From assembly GCA_019054805.1 (NCBI GenBank), contig JAHQIY010000030.1, forward strand, positions 62,001-126,000: a stretch of DNA of 64,000 nt, read 5' to 3'. The DNA is from Brachionus manjavacas. Its lineage: Eukaryota; Rotifera; Eurotatoria; Ploima; Brachionidae. The position numbers and the translations under genes are program-made. This document shows, piece after piece, positions 45,826 to 57,933 of this stretch (positions are counted from its first letter, which is position 1; every line of letters starts with the position of its first letter). The notes beneath the pieces were generated by a model. That model made no database searches, was not told the DNA's origin, and saw only the letters and a list, made by a program, of their open reading frames with translations.

Positions 45826-46399
45826 TCAACAGTCAACTCTTAATCGTCTCAATAAAAGCTGTTCGATTGCTTTACACCCTTTGTTTGAAGCTTTGAAATA
45901 TTCATTAGTTGTTTGATCATTAAGTTTTTCCAATCCTTGTAAATTGAAAATGTTAATGTCGCCGTATAATCTTTGAAATTGAAACAGATGAGCTGAGAAA
46001 AGATGAATGTAAGGGATAACATTACTTGATATATAAACTTTTAGAAAAAGTTCAAGGCAGGAATTAGAAGTTAATTTTGTTGCCTCTGATGAAAGTGAAT
46101 TCGCTTTCAAACAATTATAAACGTCCAAAAAATACTTTCCATAATTTACTAATTAAATCAAATTTTTTTAATCTTGGAAACAAAGAATCAATTATTATTT
46201 TCCGAAAAATTTTTAATTTCTCATTTTCTCCAAATTCTCTAGGAAAACATTCCTTAAACGGGGTATCGTAAATATCAACTTTAATCTTACAGTCATTTTC
46301 AAAAAAATGCAAATAATTTGATTTGTATTCATTTTTTACTGAATCGATTCTAGTGCTTGAACCAATGTTGTCAATTGAACAAATATGGCTAACAAGCAA
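45826..46399 (-). pseudogene. element-type protein fragment (QGLEKLND family)
   Basis: Two overlapping minus-strand frames join near 46120 through a one-base shift. The second part reads YIHLFSAHLFQFQRLYGDIN, then FNLQGLEKLNDQTTNEYFKA. I recall 'QGLEKLND..T..YF..SN' as a recurrent block in uncharacterised, transposon-associated proteins of cnidarians, aphids and other invertebrates. The function is unknown to me. It ends in a Leu/Arg-rich tail (LLLRRLRVDC). It is neither part of the RT element next door nor of the SETD1 block. Confidence 0.45.
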
Positions 46400-46439
46400 A
46401 TTTATTAAAACATCTGTTACTCTTAAGAAAGGTGAAGTG

Positions 46440-46719
46440 TATCAACTACAAGTGTAACATTCGTAAAAATGGAAATTTTTAATTTAGTTTTAATTTTTGT
46501 AACCTAAATGAAATTTATTCTGACCTTTTAAAATTTTTTGTTATTGCTCATGACTTGACCAATGAACTCATGACCAATTTAAAAATCAAAGCTTTGGAAA
46601 ATACAAGAAAAGAAAGAATTAATGAACAAATATGGAATTACTACGAAAGTGCCGAACTACAAAAGGAAAAGAAGTCCTTCACCAAATACAAACGCAAATC
46701 GGAAGGCGTTGAAAATTGA
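46440..46719 (+). CDS. small coiled-coil-like ORF
   Basis: Open without an ATG at its start: NLNEIYSDLLKFFVIAHDLT, then a Lys/Glu-rich end with KEKKSFTKYKRKSEGVEN and a stop at about 46719. Predicted helical and charged. Possibly a terminal exon. No family recognised. Confidence 0.3.
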
Positions 46720-46844
46720 AATTAAACTAAATCGCATTTTGGCATTATAATTAATTTTTGTTTACAATCCTGGAATCAATAAATCTTGATTTCAAAAATT
46801 ATTTAAAAATTGTTTATCTTCCCAAAATTTGTCTAAAAAACAGA

Positions 46845-47030
46845 CTTGTTTTTAAGTCACAGTTTTAAGTCTAAGTCACAAAAATTTAAGTCAAAGTCAT
46901 GACTTAAATTTTTTTTTTTTTTTTTTAAGTCAAAGTAATGACTTAACTTAAATTTTTTTTTTTTTTAAGTCAAAGTCATGACTTAACTTAAATTTTTTTT
47001 TTTTTTTAGGTCAAAGTCATGACTTAACTG
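46845..47030 (+). repeat. hAT-like end with AAGTCA array
   Basis: It starts ACAGACTTGTTTTTAAGTCAC, similar to the right terminus at 28012, followed by three palindromic AAGTCATGACTT units with T runs. The array abuts the second 440-bp repeat directly. Probably a truncated non-autonomous hAT copy. Confidence 0.65.
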
Positions 47031-47474
47031 GCATTGTGAATTTTGGTACAAAAAACAAATACAAAATATAAAAAATGTCAAAACTCAGGTTCTGAAGGAG
47101 CAAAACATGTTCTGTAAATTGTAGCAACTGAAACGTTTTTTGTACCACCAATATACTGATTCTGCAAAACTCTGCAATACATCTGCAAAATTCAGAATTT
47201 TGTGATTTTTAGTACAAAATCAGAAACAAAATATAAAATACACCATAGATTTTTTTGGACAAGCAAAAAAATATTCTGTAGAATGTAGCAACTGCTACAT
47301 CCTCTGTACCACCACTTAATGTAAAAATAATAATATAAAATTCAAAATCTTACAAAGCATTTAAACCACTGTTTGGGCAACCCAAAGTATAGAATTTTAA
47401 ACTTTTGTTATGTTTGAAATGTGTTTTGAAAATATTTTTTTATTTAAAAAAAATTGAAAACAAATATTTTGAAA
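47030..47474 (+). repeat. 440-bp dispersed repeat, copy 2
   Basis: Collinear with 5637-6083. It ends at 'caaatattttgaaaa', immediately before the SETD1 fragment, exactly as copy 1 ends before the kinase fragment. Confidence 0.85.
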
Positions 47475-47478
47475 ATTA

Positions 47479-48866
47479 ATGCTCCAAATGCTCCAACACG
47501 CAAAAAAAAAGCGCAACTACCGCACCGACCCGCTCGACCTGGCCGTGCCCAGCTTCAAAGTCGACCAGTACAGGGTGGGCCCGGTGCCCTACAAAGAAGT
47601 CACATTCGCCAACCTAAACGACAACATCGACCACAAATTTCAGCACGAAATGTGCGCCAAATACGGCGACATAGCCGAATGCCGCATCTACTACCATCCG
47701 AAGAGCCGCAAGCACCTCGACATGGCCAAGAGCATAATCGCGAGCGAGAAGTCGGAGCAACGAGCGCGCCAAAATGGTCGAGCAGCTGTGCATCCCGGCG
47801 CCGCCAGCGCCTGTGCCGCGCGCCCCCCCCCCGTCCCCACCGGCGCGCGCCACCACTCTCGAGTCGCGCATCGCCCCCATCTTCAACATCAGCCTGCAGC
47901 CGAGCGCGCCGCCGAGTGTGTAGGCCGTGGCCGCGGCCCCCGACCCTTACGCCGCCTCTACCCCCGCCACCGCCGCTCGACAAGGCCGAGCTCAAGCAAA
48001 AGTCTGTCGCCGGCATCGTACACGAACTAAAGCAAGTTATACGCACGGACCTGTGCCGCAAGTACTTCGAGCACACCGTTTTTCTGTTGATCGACGAGTG
48101 GTTCGGCAGCGTGAGACTGTACGTGCCAGCCAACCTGCGGCCGAGCACTCCGCCGTCTCCGCGCCTCGGCGACCGCAACAACAACCAGATGCACAAGCGC
48201 TACGAGCGACACCGACGACGCTCGCCGTTCAGATCCCGCCGTCGACGCTCGCACTCTCGCTCGCCCAGGTCACGCTGTCGATGATCACGTGATCGACACT
48301 ACCGGCCCAGGCATCGGCGACGCCGTTCGCCGCACAGACGACACGACAGAGTGTCGCCGCGGGCTCGCTCAAGCTCGTGGGACTCGCCGCCCGCTCTCAC
48401 CAAGCGATTCAAATACACTACCACTCACTCTCTTGTACAAAGTGTAAATAATTCCAAACTAGACGACGACCGCGACTACTACCACAATTCAGACAAATCC
48501 CCGTGCAGTTCAGCTCAAGCAAATGTCTGTCAGCTCAAGCTCAAGCGCACAACAGGCCCTCGCACGCTTTTTCCGAATCAGACAAAATAATTGTCACCGC
48601 TGTTGTTTAGAACGAGTGTGTGCGCCGCACTAGTGTTGAGTGTGCGATTGGGCATAGTTGGACTGTTAAACAAGAAGAAGCCAATTTGGAAGAGAATTAC
48701 AATGTTTTAAGAGATGTGAGAGCAAAGTGCAGATCAAAATGAAGAGAATATTTCGACTATTGATTCCATTATTGATTTGGTCATTAAGCAAACCCAGGAC
48801 AAAAGAGACATGGTTGATTTGGTTGAAAAAAAGAGTGCATAGTTTAAATTCAGCGCAATGATCAAG
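47479..48866 (+). pseudogene. SETD1: SETD1 (Set1/COMPASS) N-terminal block, broken
   Basis: SETD1 is the catalytic subunit of the COMPASS histone H3K4 methyltransferase. The block begins in the region before the RRM (LAVPSFKVDQYRVGPVPYKE) and covers the RRM: VTFANLNDNIDHKFQ, MCAKYGDIAECRIYYHP, KHLDMAKSI. Frame shifts near 47760 lead to a Pro/Ala-rich linker (IAPIFNISLQPSAPP) with a stop. A third frame from about 47955 has IVHELKQVIRTDLCRKYFEH and a long Arg/Ser tract (48190-48290). Weak coding, ending in IDLVIKQTQDKRDMVDLV, continues to about 48866 before a GT. GC content is around 60 percent, against about 25 percent around it. At least three frame breaks make it a pseudogene. Confidence 0.85.
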
Positions 48867-51800
48867 GTATTTTTTTTATTTGTTTATTTATTTTTGATGA
48901 AAAATTGTTCCCTTTTTTATCAAATAAAACGGTTTTCTGACATTAAAATTAGGCTTAATTTGTGCATCTTCATTTTTTACTTTATTCTTTTCTTTTTTTT
49001 TTAATTTTGAATATTTTTAGTTTAAAATTCTGTCTATGAGGCTTTAATAATAATAAAAATAAATAATATAATTCGATTCTGATATGTGTCCAATGCTTCC
49101 TTAATTTTCAATTTTAGCTATCGATTTAAAGAATTTAATCAGTGAAATTTTTCATGCTTTAATATAAAAATATTTGTTCAATCTTCCCCTTATTACATTT
49201 TAAAAGTGCACAATTCTGTAATTGTAAACAATATAAATATTATAGAAATTTAACTAAAAGAGATAATTTAGTTCTGTAAAATGCTTAATTATAAGCAAAT
49301 TTGCTTAGTGCAGTAAAATAAGTCTACGCCTTAAAAAGGTATTCCAATCAAGAGTGCAAATACATTGCAGAGTTTTTGCAGAAATATTTTTTTGGATTAA
49401 GCAAAGTTACTTAACCATTAAGCATTTTAAAATTTTAAAATTTCAAAATATAGATTTTTTAGTTATAATTTTCTTTTCATTCAATTTTATAAGTTAACAA
49501 TTCCGTAATTTTAAATTTTGTTTAATTTCTCATTAAATTACCAGTTCCAAAATTTTACAATTCTAGTTAAACATTTTCCTCATTCAATTTTGTAATTTCA
49601 AAATTTTATTTAATTTACCCCCTATAAAAATTTACATATAAAAAATTTAAGTATTTTAGTTTAACTTTTTTGAATAATTTTTACATCTAACAGAACAAAA
49701 ATAATTGTTTTTGAGCTTGAATAAGCAATTTATTCCATCTGATTGAATTTTCTTTGATATTAATGCATTTGCTGCTGATAAAAATTTTTTCCTTCTTGCT
49801 GAAGTAATTGTATTGCTGAAGAAAATAAACTTGAACTAAGTAGGCAGGAAATTGTGAAGATTCAACTTCAGGATGAAATGTAATTTTTTTTTGAAATCTT
49901 TTTTCCTTAATAATTTTTTTTTTAGAAAGATGATGGAGAAAAAAATAGTTGTTGACTAAATAATTGACAATTATATTTTTTTTAGTTTTTCTTTGTTATC
50001 GAATTTTAAAAGTTAACGATTTTAAAAATTTTATTTAATACCCCCCTTATAAAAATTTACAGCTAAAATAAACTATATTGGTTAACATTCTTCCTCAATT
50101 TCAATTTTATAAGGTTATAATTCTGTAATTTTAATTTTGTTTAATTTCTTATTAAATTCTCTTATTAAATTTTACAATTCCAAAATTAAACTATTTTACT
50201 TTTATTTTTCTTCTCGTTTAATTTTGTAATTAAACAATTCCGTAATTTTAAAATTTTGTTTGAATTTCTTATTAAATTATTAAATCTCTTATTGAATTCC
50301 CTTTTAAAATTTTACAAATCCAAAATTTAAAAATTCCGTAATTTTAAAATTATAGTTTAACATTTTTCCTCATTCAATTTTATAAGGTGACAATTCTTTA
50401 ATTTTAAATTTTATTATTATTTTACAATTTAATAATTTTTAAAGTTTTAGTTAAACTTCAATTTTGCAATTTTTTGATCAATGATATTAATCAATAATAA
50501 CAAATTTTTTATTAAAAAATTTAATTAACATTGTTTAAAATCCGATTCTAAGTAATTTAGTACTAAACCAATTTAATACTTTGAATTTAGTCCTAAATTT
50601 TTATGTAAGAAACTAATACTAAATGTTTATTTCCAAATCAAATATGTAAATTAAATATGCATCTTTTAAAATTTTCAGAGTTTAGAAGAAATTGAATGAT
50701 ATCATATGATATGATGTCACAAATTAGTTTCCGGCAGTGTAAAAGCTATTTTAAATAATTAATTGTCTTTTTGAAAACATTGACATGTATATTAGATTTA
50801 TTGTAACGTTACTTAAGTCACAATTTTGATGTTTGATCTATTGATCAATTTTTTCTACTTTTTTATTTTTTGTTTATTTTAACAACTTTTTTAATTTAAA
50901 TAAAATATTAACAAAAAATTATAGTATTTAACTCGAATAGTAGTTCAATCACTTTGTATTAAACTCGCTTAGAATTATCATATTACAAACAGCCTAAAAT
51001 ACCCTTATTATTTAATAGATGATTAGCTTAGAATTTTTTTTTTTAATATTTTCTTATGTCTAGTTACTAGAAGTGTCAAAATATTTAAAAAATTAAATTT
51101 AACACAGTCAATTTAAAGAAATTAATAATAAATACATAAATTATAAACTTGATATTTCAGCATTGAATACTTAGATTAAATTAAGTCAGCTATTAAATTC
51201 AAGTTTAAATTTATAATATTTGAAAAATTTTTGTTTTACGAAAATAATAATAATTTTAAAGCTGATAAAAAATAAATTGAAAATTAAAAAAAAAAATAGC
51301 TGTTCAAAATATATGAGAATTTAGATATTTAAAACGAGGAAAAATTTTTTGTTGGTGCTTCTATAGCTAACGTTTTTTTTCGAAGGTTTAAAAGTCTACT
51401 AATTTTTTTTTTCTATTCATTCAAAAAGAAAAATAAGAATCTAATCTTAATTGTCCGGCTTTCAATCAAAATTTTTTTTAGAAAAAAAATATATTATTAA
51501 CATTCCTGTTTTTATCTTATAAGAAATTACTGTACTGCTATGATAAACTGTTTTTATAAAATTTTACGTACTTTTTCGAAATTTTCGTGATTTTACGTAA
51601 ATTTACGTTAATTAAAATTGCTAAAGTAAAAAAAGTAAATTTCAGTAAATATAAAAAGGGCCAAAAAAACTGTAAAAATTATCTATTAATTTATAATGCA
51701 TTGAATTTACATAAAAATATAATAATTTAATAAGGGTTTTTTGGAGCGGCGGTGAAGGTTGGAGCAAAAAATTAAAGCAAAGCAAAATATTCAATAAATT

Positions 51801-52239
51801 TTTAAAAAATTTAAAATTTAAAAAAGTTTTAGCCTTAAAATCAAAAAAACATTTAGAACTGTTTTTGTCAATATTATAACTACACTTCTGAATATAAAAA
51901 TTATTTTTTCTTTAGCTTTTGTTTGAGTTTAGCAAAATTTTTTAAAAAATGTTTAAGTATTTTTTTTAGATAATTATCAATAATTTAAATAAAACTGGGA
52001 TTTAATATAACCAAATATACTTTTCTACAGTTTTTGCTCAAGACCGAATCGCCGCAAATTTAAATGTTTCAGGTTACGCTCCATAGTTTCATGAAAAAAC
52101 TTGCTCCCAACTTTTTACCAAGGTTTGCTTTTTGGACATCACATTTAGGGTGAAATTTATAAATTGGGGTCTAATTTGATGCCTAAAATTAAATTGGGAA
52201 TAATTAAGAATTAATTTTTCCAATCTCCAAAGCCTAGTT
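48867..52239. other. 3.4 kb AT-rich interval between SETD1 blocks
   Basis: No clear gene. At 49814-49880 (+) a short piece, IAEENKLELSRQEIVKIQLQ then DEM before GT, resembles the 63-nt mini-exons at 63.6-64 kb and may be a stray exon. Diverged short repeats such as 'ttcaattttataaggt' with 'attttgtttaatttc' occur at 49480-50400. The interval is either a very large intron, unlike the short introns elsewhere, or inserted DNA. Confidence 0.45.
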
Positions 52240-52274
52240 TGCCTACTTTTTTGTTCTTAAGGCTGATGACGATG

Positions 52275-53368
52275 CAAAGATGGTGAAAAAGCGCACCAAA
52301 AAGTCCAAAAAAAAAGTCGATGCAGAAAAGAGCGGCTGTGAGCCAGTGACAAAAAAGTCCTCTCCATTGCTGATATCCACTTTGCTTGAGAGACAAGACA
52401 ACCTCAAAAAACAGCACTATTTGCTGATGAAACAGAAAGACGAGTCTCAGGGAGTTCGCATAGTGGATGCCAAGATGCAGATGCAAATATGGGAAGAGCA
52501 CATGCCTTGGCTAAAAGAAGAGAAGCCAAAGAGCTTGTCGCGTGAGCTGGTCAATTTACTGCCGCCGTCGGTCAAGCCGGAGAAAAAGAAGGCGGCCGCG
52601 GCGCCCGAAAAAGTGGCCGAGAGTTCGCGAGGCGCACACGGGCCCACGATGACCAAATAATGAGGAGCTTCTTGACGCTGGGCCTGGACGCCGAGGACTT
52701 GCTGTACTTGAAGCGCGTGTTTGACCAAATGATCGACCAGGAGAACTCGACAGATAAAGCTGTTGACGGCGAGTTTTGCGACATTGTCAGAAGGCTCAAG
52801 TGCACCGAGCGGGCCTACGCGTACCGGGACGACGCGCTGGTCGAGTGGGCGCGCGTCCGGCCCTATAGAAAGTTGACTCGCGACGAAAAATAAAGTTCAG
52901 GGAGCAATTCAAGCAGAGCTATTTGAGTTTGTCGCTACAGATGAACGTGGGCTCGTCGTCGCTGGCGCACAACTCGTCCAGCGGGTCTAACATTGATGCT
53001 TTGGGCCAGGAGGTGTCGTCTATGTCGTCGGCCCGCGAGGCCCGCTCTCTCCAACGCAAACTAATGGCCTGCAACGAAGTACACGACTTTTTCAAGTATA
53101 GCCAGCTGAAGCTGAGGAAAAAGTCGCTGAAATTCTGCAAGTCGGACATCCACGACTGGGGATTGTTCGCCTTGGAGACAATTGCGCCCTAGGAGTTTGT
53201 CATCGAGTATGTGGGCGAGACCATACGGTAACGGTCGCCGATCATAGGGAAAAGTCCTATAACGACCAGGGCATTGGCAGTAGCTGCATGTTTCGCATTG
53301 ATCAAGACACGATTGTTGACGCCACTAAATGCGGCAATTTGTCCCGGTTTATCAATCATTCCTGTGAT
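52275..53368 (+). pseudogene. SETD1: SETD1 C-terminal block with SET domain, broken
   Basis: It starts with a Lys-rich region (52280-52660), then the N-SET part (GLDAEDLLYLKRVFDQMIDQ), then the SET domain: [30 protein letters not shown], a stop (TAG at about 53190), [11 protein letters not shown], a second stop, [20 protein letters not shown] and [13 protein letters not shown] up to a GTAAGT donor at 53369. The following exon (Cys-rich post-SET) is not seen. Frame changes occur near 52660, 52890 and 53235. The substrate- and cofactor-binding motifs (EYVGE, FINHSC) are well kept, so the source gene was functional recently. Confidence 0.88.
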
Positions 53369-54119
53369 GTAAGTAGACATTTTTTTACTCTTTATTTTAG
53401 TAGTAATACCAAGTAACAGGTTTATTTATAAACTAACACAGGTTTATTTTAAAATTTTTTGAGCAGAATTTATTTTTAGTTTAGCTTTGGCTTTGTTAAG
53501 TTAGGATAATTAAAAAAAAATTTTTCCGAAATTTTTTATTGCTAGTATAATTAATCAGAAAATTTTTTTGTATTATTTTCTTAATGTTTTTGATAGAATC
53601 CCATCCTAAATTTTAAATCCAAAAGACTGGCTTGCTTTGAATACTTGAGTTAAATTAAAGGTTAAAATATTTTCATTTAAAAAAAATGCAATTTTTAATT
53701 AATAATAATAACATAATAATAAATAATATAGAAGACTAATGGAGCTGTCTGATTTTAACGTAATCCATCATAATGATATACTTATTTGATTGAGAATAAA
53801 ATATTTAGTTTCAGTAATTAAGTTTTAAAAAATAATTATTTAGTTTTGAACGAAATACAAGATTGTTTGTTTCACGTTTTAAACTTAAAGAAAAATTTGT
53901 AGTCCGAAATCCATATTTTTGTTAACTATTCAAATTTTGTATTGGTATTTTTGTGTAAAAATTCACAACTATACAAATTGGTCATAGAATTCTTCGAGTT
54001 GTTGCTCTGAAGCCAGGTTTTAGATTTAGAGAGTAATCAGCATTTGTTGATGAGCAGTTTATTTGTTAATATTCAACAATGGGACGATATACGAGAAGAA
54101 TATAAAGGTAAAACAATTT
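53369..54119. other. AT-rich interval
   Basis: No gene and no trace of the last SET exon. From 53980 the sequence becomes slightly richer ('gaagccaggttttagattta') before the hairpin array begins. Confidence 0.4.
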
Positions 54120-55330
54120 AATCAGGCTTTTGAATAAGACATGGTAAAAACAATTTCATAACTTGTATGAGAGAAGTGAAATTGGTTTTCCATATTTTAT
54201 TCAAAAGCCTGATTTCAGTTTTGGGCAAATTTTAGCATAAAAACCCAAAAATTAAAATCAGGCCTTTGAGTAATATTTGGAAAAACAATTTCATAACTTG
54301 TATGAGAGAAGTGAAATTGGTTTTCCATATCTAATTCAAGAGCCTGATTTCAGTCTTGAGCTTAATTAAGTAATTAAAAGGAAACAAAAATCGGGCTTTT
54401 GATTAGGAAATGGGAGAATAATTTCTTAACTTGTATGAGAGAGGTGAAATTGGTTTTCCATATTTTTTTCAAAAGCCTGATTTCAGTTTTGGACAAATTT
54501 TAGCATAAAAACCCAAAATTAAAATCAGGCCTTTGAGTAATATTTGGAAAAACAATTTCATAACTTGTATGAGAGAAGTGAAATTGGTTTTCCATATCTA
54601 ATTCAAAAGCCTGATTTCAGTCTTGAGCTTAATTAAGTAATTAAAAGGAAACAAAAATCGGGCTTTTGATTAGGAAATGGGAGAATAATTTCTTTACTTG
54701 TATGAGAGAGGTGAAATTGGTTTTCCATATTTTTTTCAAAAGCCTGATTTCAGTTTTGGACAAATTTTAGCATAAAAACCCAAAATTAAAATCAGGCCTT
54801 TGAGTAATATTTGGAAAAACAATTTCATAACTTGTATGAGAGAAGTGAAATTGGTTTTCCATATCTAATTCAAAAGCCTGATTTCAGTCTTGAGCTTAAT
54901 TAAGTAACTAAAAGGAAACAAAAATCAGGCTTTTGATTAGGAAATGGGAGAACAATTTCATAACTTGTATGAGAGAAGTGAAATTGGTTTTCCATATTTT
55001 ATTCAAAAGCCTGATTTCAGTTTTGGGCAAATAATAGCATAAAAACCCAAAATTAAAATCAGGCCTTTGAGTAAGATTTGGAAAAACAATTTCATAACTT
55101 GTATGAGAGAAGTGAAATTGGTTTACCATATCTAATTCAAAAGCCTGATTTCAGTCTTGAGCTTAATTAAGTAACTAAAAGGAAACAAGAATCAGTCTTT
55201 TGAATTAGACATGGTAAAAACGATTTTATTACTTATTTGACATAAGTGAAAATGATTTTCCATTTTTTATTCACATGCTTGATTTCAGTCTTGAGCAAAT
55301 TTAAGTAAATAAAACTTAAAAAATGTCAGA
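54120..55330 (+). repeat. eight-unit hairpin tandem array
   Basis: Eight clear units of 133-135 bp and one degenerate unit. In each, a 5' arm (ATCAGGCTTTTGAATAAGAC, then aaaacaatttca) is complementary to a 3' arm (tgaaattggtttt, then TTCAAAAGCCTGATT), giving about 38 paired bases around an ATG-AGAG loop (acttgtatgagaga). Two spacer types alternate strictly (AGCATAAAAACCCAAAA and AATTAAGTAAYTAAAAGGAA), so the true period is a dimer of about 267 bp. Related arrays: 9666-10110 (three units) and 29190-29345 (one unit, inverted). Confidence 0.9.
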
Positions 55331-55399
55331 ATTTTTATGTAAAATATAAAAAAAATAATTTTTTTTATTTTTAATCTTTGATTACATTTTAAAATATTT

Positions 55400-56695
55400 T
55401 TTTTTAATTTAGGTTTGTCATTGCCATTTTTCGACATTCAAATCAAATTTCAACTTCGATGGAACTGCTTTTTCAGGTAGTATAAATTATTGGATGTATT
55501 TCTTATGAAATTCGTTTTCTTAACCTCTAGACTGATGGCTGATATTTTTCTTTTAAAGTCTCTAATTATCTGACTTCTTTAAATTTTATAAAATTAATAA
55601 TAAAATTCATTTTTTAATAATTTAAAATTTAAGAAGTAAGAAATTAAAAGAAAGCTTAATTTAATCTTAAGCTTAATCCTTTTTTATAAATAGCAGATAA
55701 ATATCATAGCCATTAGAGGGAGAATGAATTCTATAGCTCTGTAGGTAGGACATTTTCGGGCCGTTCGCGTGGGACCGTACGTAAATATTCTTGCACATTA
55801 ATAAATAAATTAGGGCTGCCCACCCAGTAAGATTTCCGACAATGACATGGAGGCTTAACGACCCGAAGTGATCATTACCTTGAGGTTGACTTAACGACTC
55901 ATCTCTCATTGTATGCATGTGGCTCGGGAGTCCAAGGAGGCGCCTAAGTCGAGAACTTCATGTTCTAGCTGACTTTTGATCGAGTAGGCGAATCTGGAAG
56001 GCGAACTGAGATCATGCAAGGTTTCGAGAACAATATGATCTTTAGAGTTTTTAACCGGTCGTAAAAAATCTTTAATTCTTCATTTATTTTAAAATTTTTT
56101 TAATTCGGATGGACACTTAATCGGGTAAATGTGTAGAGGGATTCGATTTTTATCAATTTCTTTTACCGCTTGTTTCACAATAACTCGGTCTATTGAGAAA
56201 TTACTTACTAAAGAGTTGATAGGAGGAAGTCTTGTGCTCGAAGTTAACTCGGTTTGTGTCTGTCCTAGGTTTTTTCAAATCAACATACGAAAAAATGATA
56301 TGATGCAATAGACGCAAGCAAACAATTTGTCTTTCAACACGAATGGTTATCAAAACAGATGATTTTTTTGATTTTTTTTATTAATTGTTTTTGTTAAATC
56401 TTTAATTTTTTGTTTTTTTTTTAATCTTTAATTATTATAAATTAAATTTAGATTGATAAATAAATAATCACAATATCAAATCTTTTTTTTGTATTAAATC
56501 AGTTGCTAATTATCGAAGAAAATTTATGAAAAATATCATAGAATGCATAGAATTATGCTGTGTCAATTATCACTCAAAGAATTATCTGCTTTTCACCGTG
56601 AATACAAAAATAAACTTTTTAATTTATATTTTTGAATAACTTGTTAATAAATGATTTTTAATAAATTTTTTTATTTCTTTTTTACAGTAATAACA
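55400..56695 (+). repeat. array tail, full copy
   Basis: About 1.3 kb after the array. It starts near 'ggaactgctttttcagg' (55460), has 'ctctagactgatggctgat' (55527), the GC-richer block at 55755-56040 and ends near 'aacttgttaataaatgattt' (56639-56660). It matches the reverse complement of 28085-29060, and its first part matches 10240-10480. ORFs inside (55673-55918, 56129-56311) are not conserved between copies and are not called. Confidence 0.85.
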
Positions 56696-56775
56696 AACTG
56701 TTTTAAATTTATTTTTACCACCTCTTTTATAAATCGTTTTGATTTTTTTACTTTAGATAATATACAAAAATTAAC

Positions 56776-57933
56776 ATGGTTAACCCAGCGAAACTCATTA
56801 AAAGGGATATCAGAGCCCTGCTCCGAAAAGCTTTTCATGAAATCAACAAAATTCATGGGGTTGGCGCATTAAACGCTCGAAAATTCAAAGAATTAATGAA
56901 AGGTATCCTATTTTTCATTATTTTAATTTTATTAATTTTTAATTTAATTAGAAAAAGGTTTAAAATTTGACAAATGTGACGAAGAAATAGCCAACTTATC
57001 GAAAGAAAAAGGCTTGGTCAATTTTTGGGTGGAGTACGATGGTAAAGAAACTTTTAAAATGAGAGAATATGACGACTCGGTTTCACATGTCCTCAAATTC
57101 AAAAGTCATGAACTTGACTTAGAGGTAAATTTAAAATTACTTTTTCCTTTGGTAATTTTTAATTATTTTTTGTTAAGAGTGAATCTTTGTATTCGGAAAA
57201 TCGAACGTTAAGTACTGTTTGTGATTCGAAAAAGTATTTTTTATCTACTAATTTTATTTATCTTTAAATTATTTTTTAATAGATGTCAAATCGTGATCTG
57301 GATAAGGAACGAATTAAAAACTGTTTCCTTAAATGCAAAAAGCTGATGGGAAATGAGCTTGGCATTGAGAACATTGATGAAATGAACGAATATTGCACTA
57401 GTAAGTTTTACATATAATTAGAAGAATTTTTTTGTAATTTTTTATTTTTATTAATTAAGTCAATAATATTGAACTTCCAGGCTTTCAAATGGATGATTCA
57501 ATATATTCAAGAAATATTGTCGGCTTTGATATCTTTCAAGGCATCTTCACCATAAAACAAAATGATAAAACGGAAGATGAAATGAAATCGATTAGAATTG
57601 CAAATAAAAATGTCAAATCGAGTATCACGATATCAAAACTAAGTGAATTTCAAGGCAAAGATGATAAAGATAAGCAACCCGAGATTATTGTCTCGTCAGA
57701 AGAAATTTCAAAAGAAACGACATCTGAAATAAAAGTAATGCTTTAACAAATTTTAAATATTAATGAACTTTAAATATTTTTAGGAAATTCCCGAATATGT
57801 CCACCCAGACGATATTTATTTCGACTTTGATGAAATTTTGGACACGAGAGTCCGAAAAATAAGCGTCAGGCAAAAATTAAGTGGTCCAAACTCGGCGGAA
57901 TCGATTTCAAACCGTATTATTTATTTTAACTAA
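56776..57933 (+). CDS. five-exon gene, 273 aa, unknown function
   Basis: ATG at 56776 and five exons with GT-AG borders that all keep frame: 56776-56902, 56952-57124, 57283-57400, 57481-57734, 57784-57933 (822 nt). The protein starts with a basic helical part (KLIKRDIRALLRKAFHEINK, IHGVGALNARKF), the latter vaguely like a helix-hairpin-helix. Then come LVNFWVEYDGKETFKMREYD, a Lys/Cys-rich helix, and an acidic C-terminal half with DDIYFDFDEI. A sixth exon to about 58130 (FQNERPERPAKEDSAI) is possible if exon 5 is spliced onward. I recognise no family. It lies between the array tail and the JAMM gene on the same strand, so it is likely an element gene. It has no frame defect. Confidence 0.65.

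Noticed and set aside
47600-48196. 198-codon minus-strand ORF
   Set aside because: It is antisense to GC-rich SETD1 coding sequence, where stop codons are rare. Its Arg/Gly-rich product has no motif.
54120-55330. CRISPR array
   Set aside because: Period of 134 bp, no short unique spacers, and a metazoan context; alternating hairpin units explain it.
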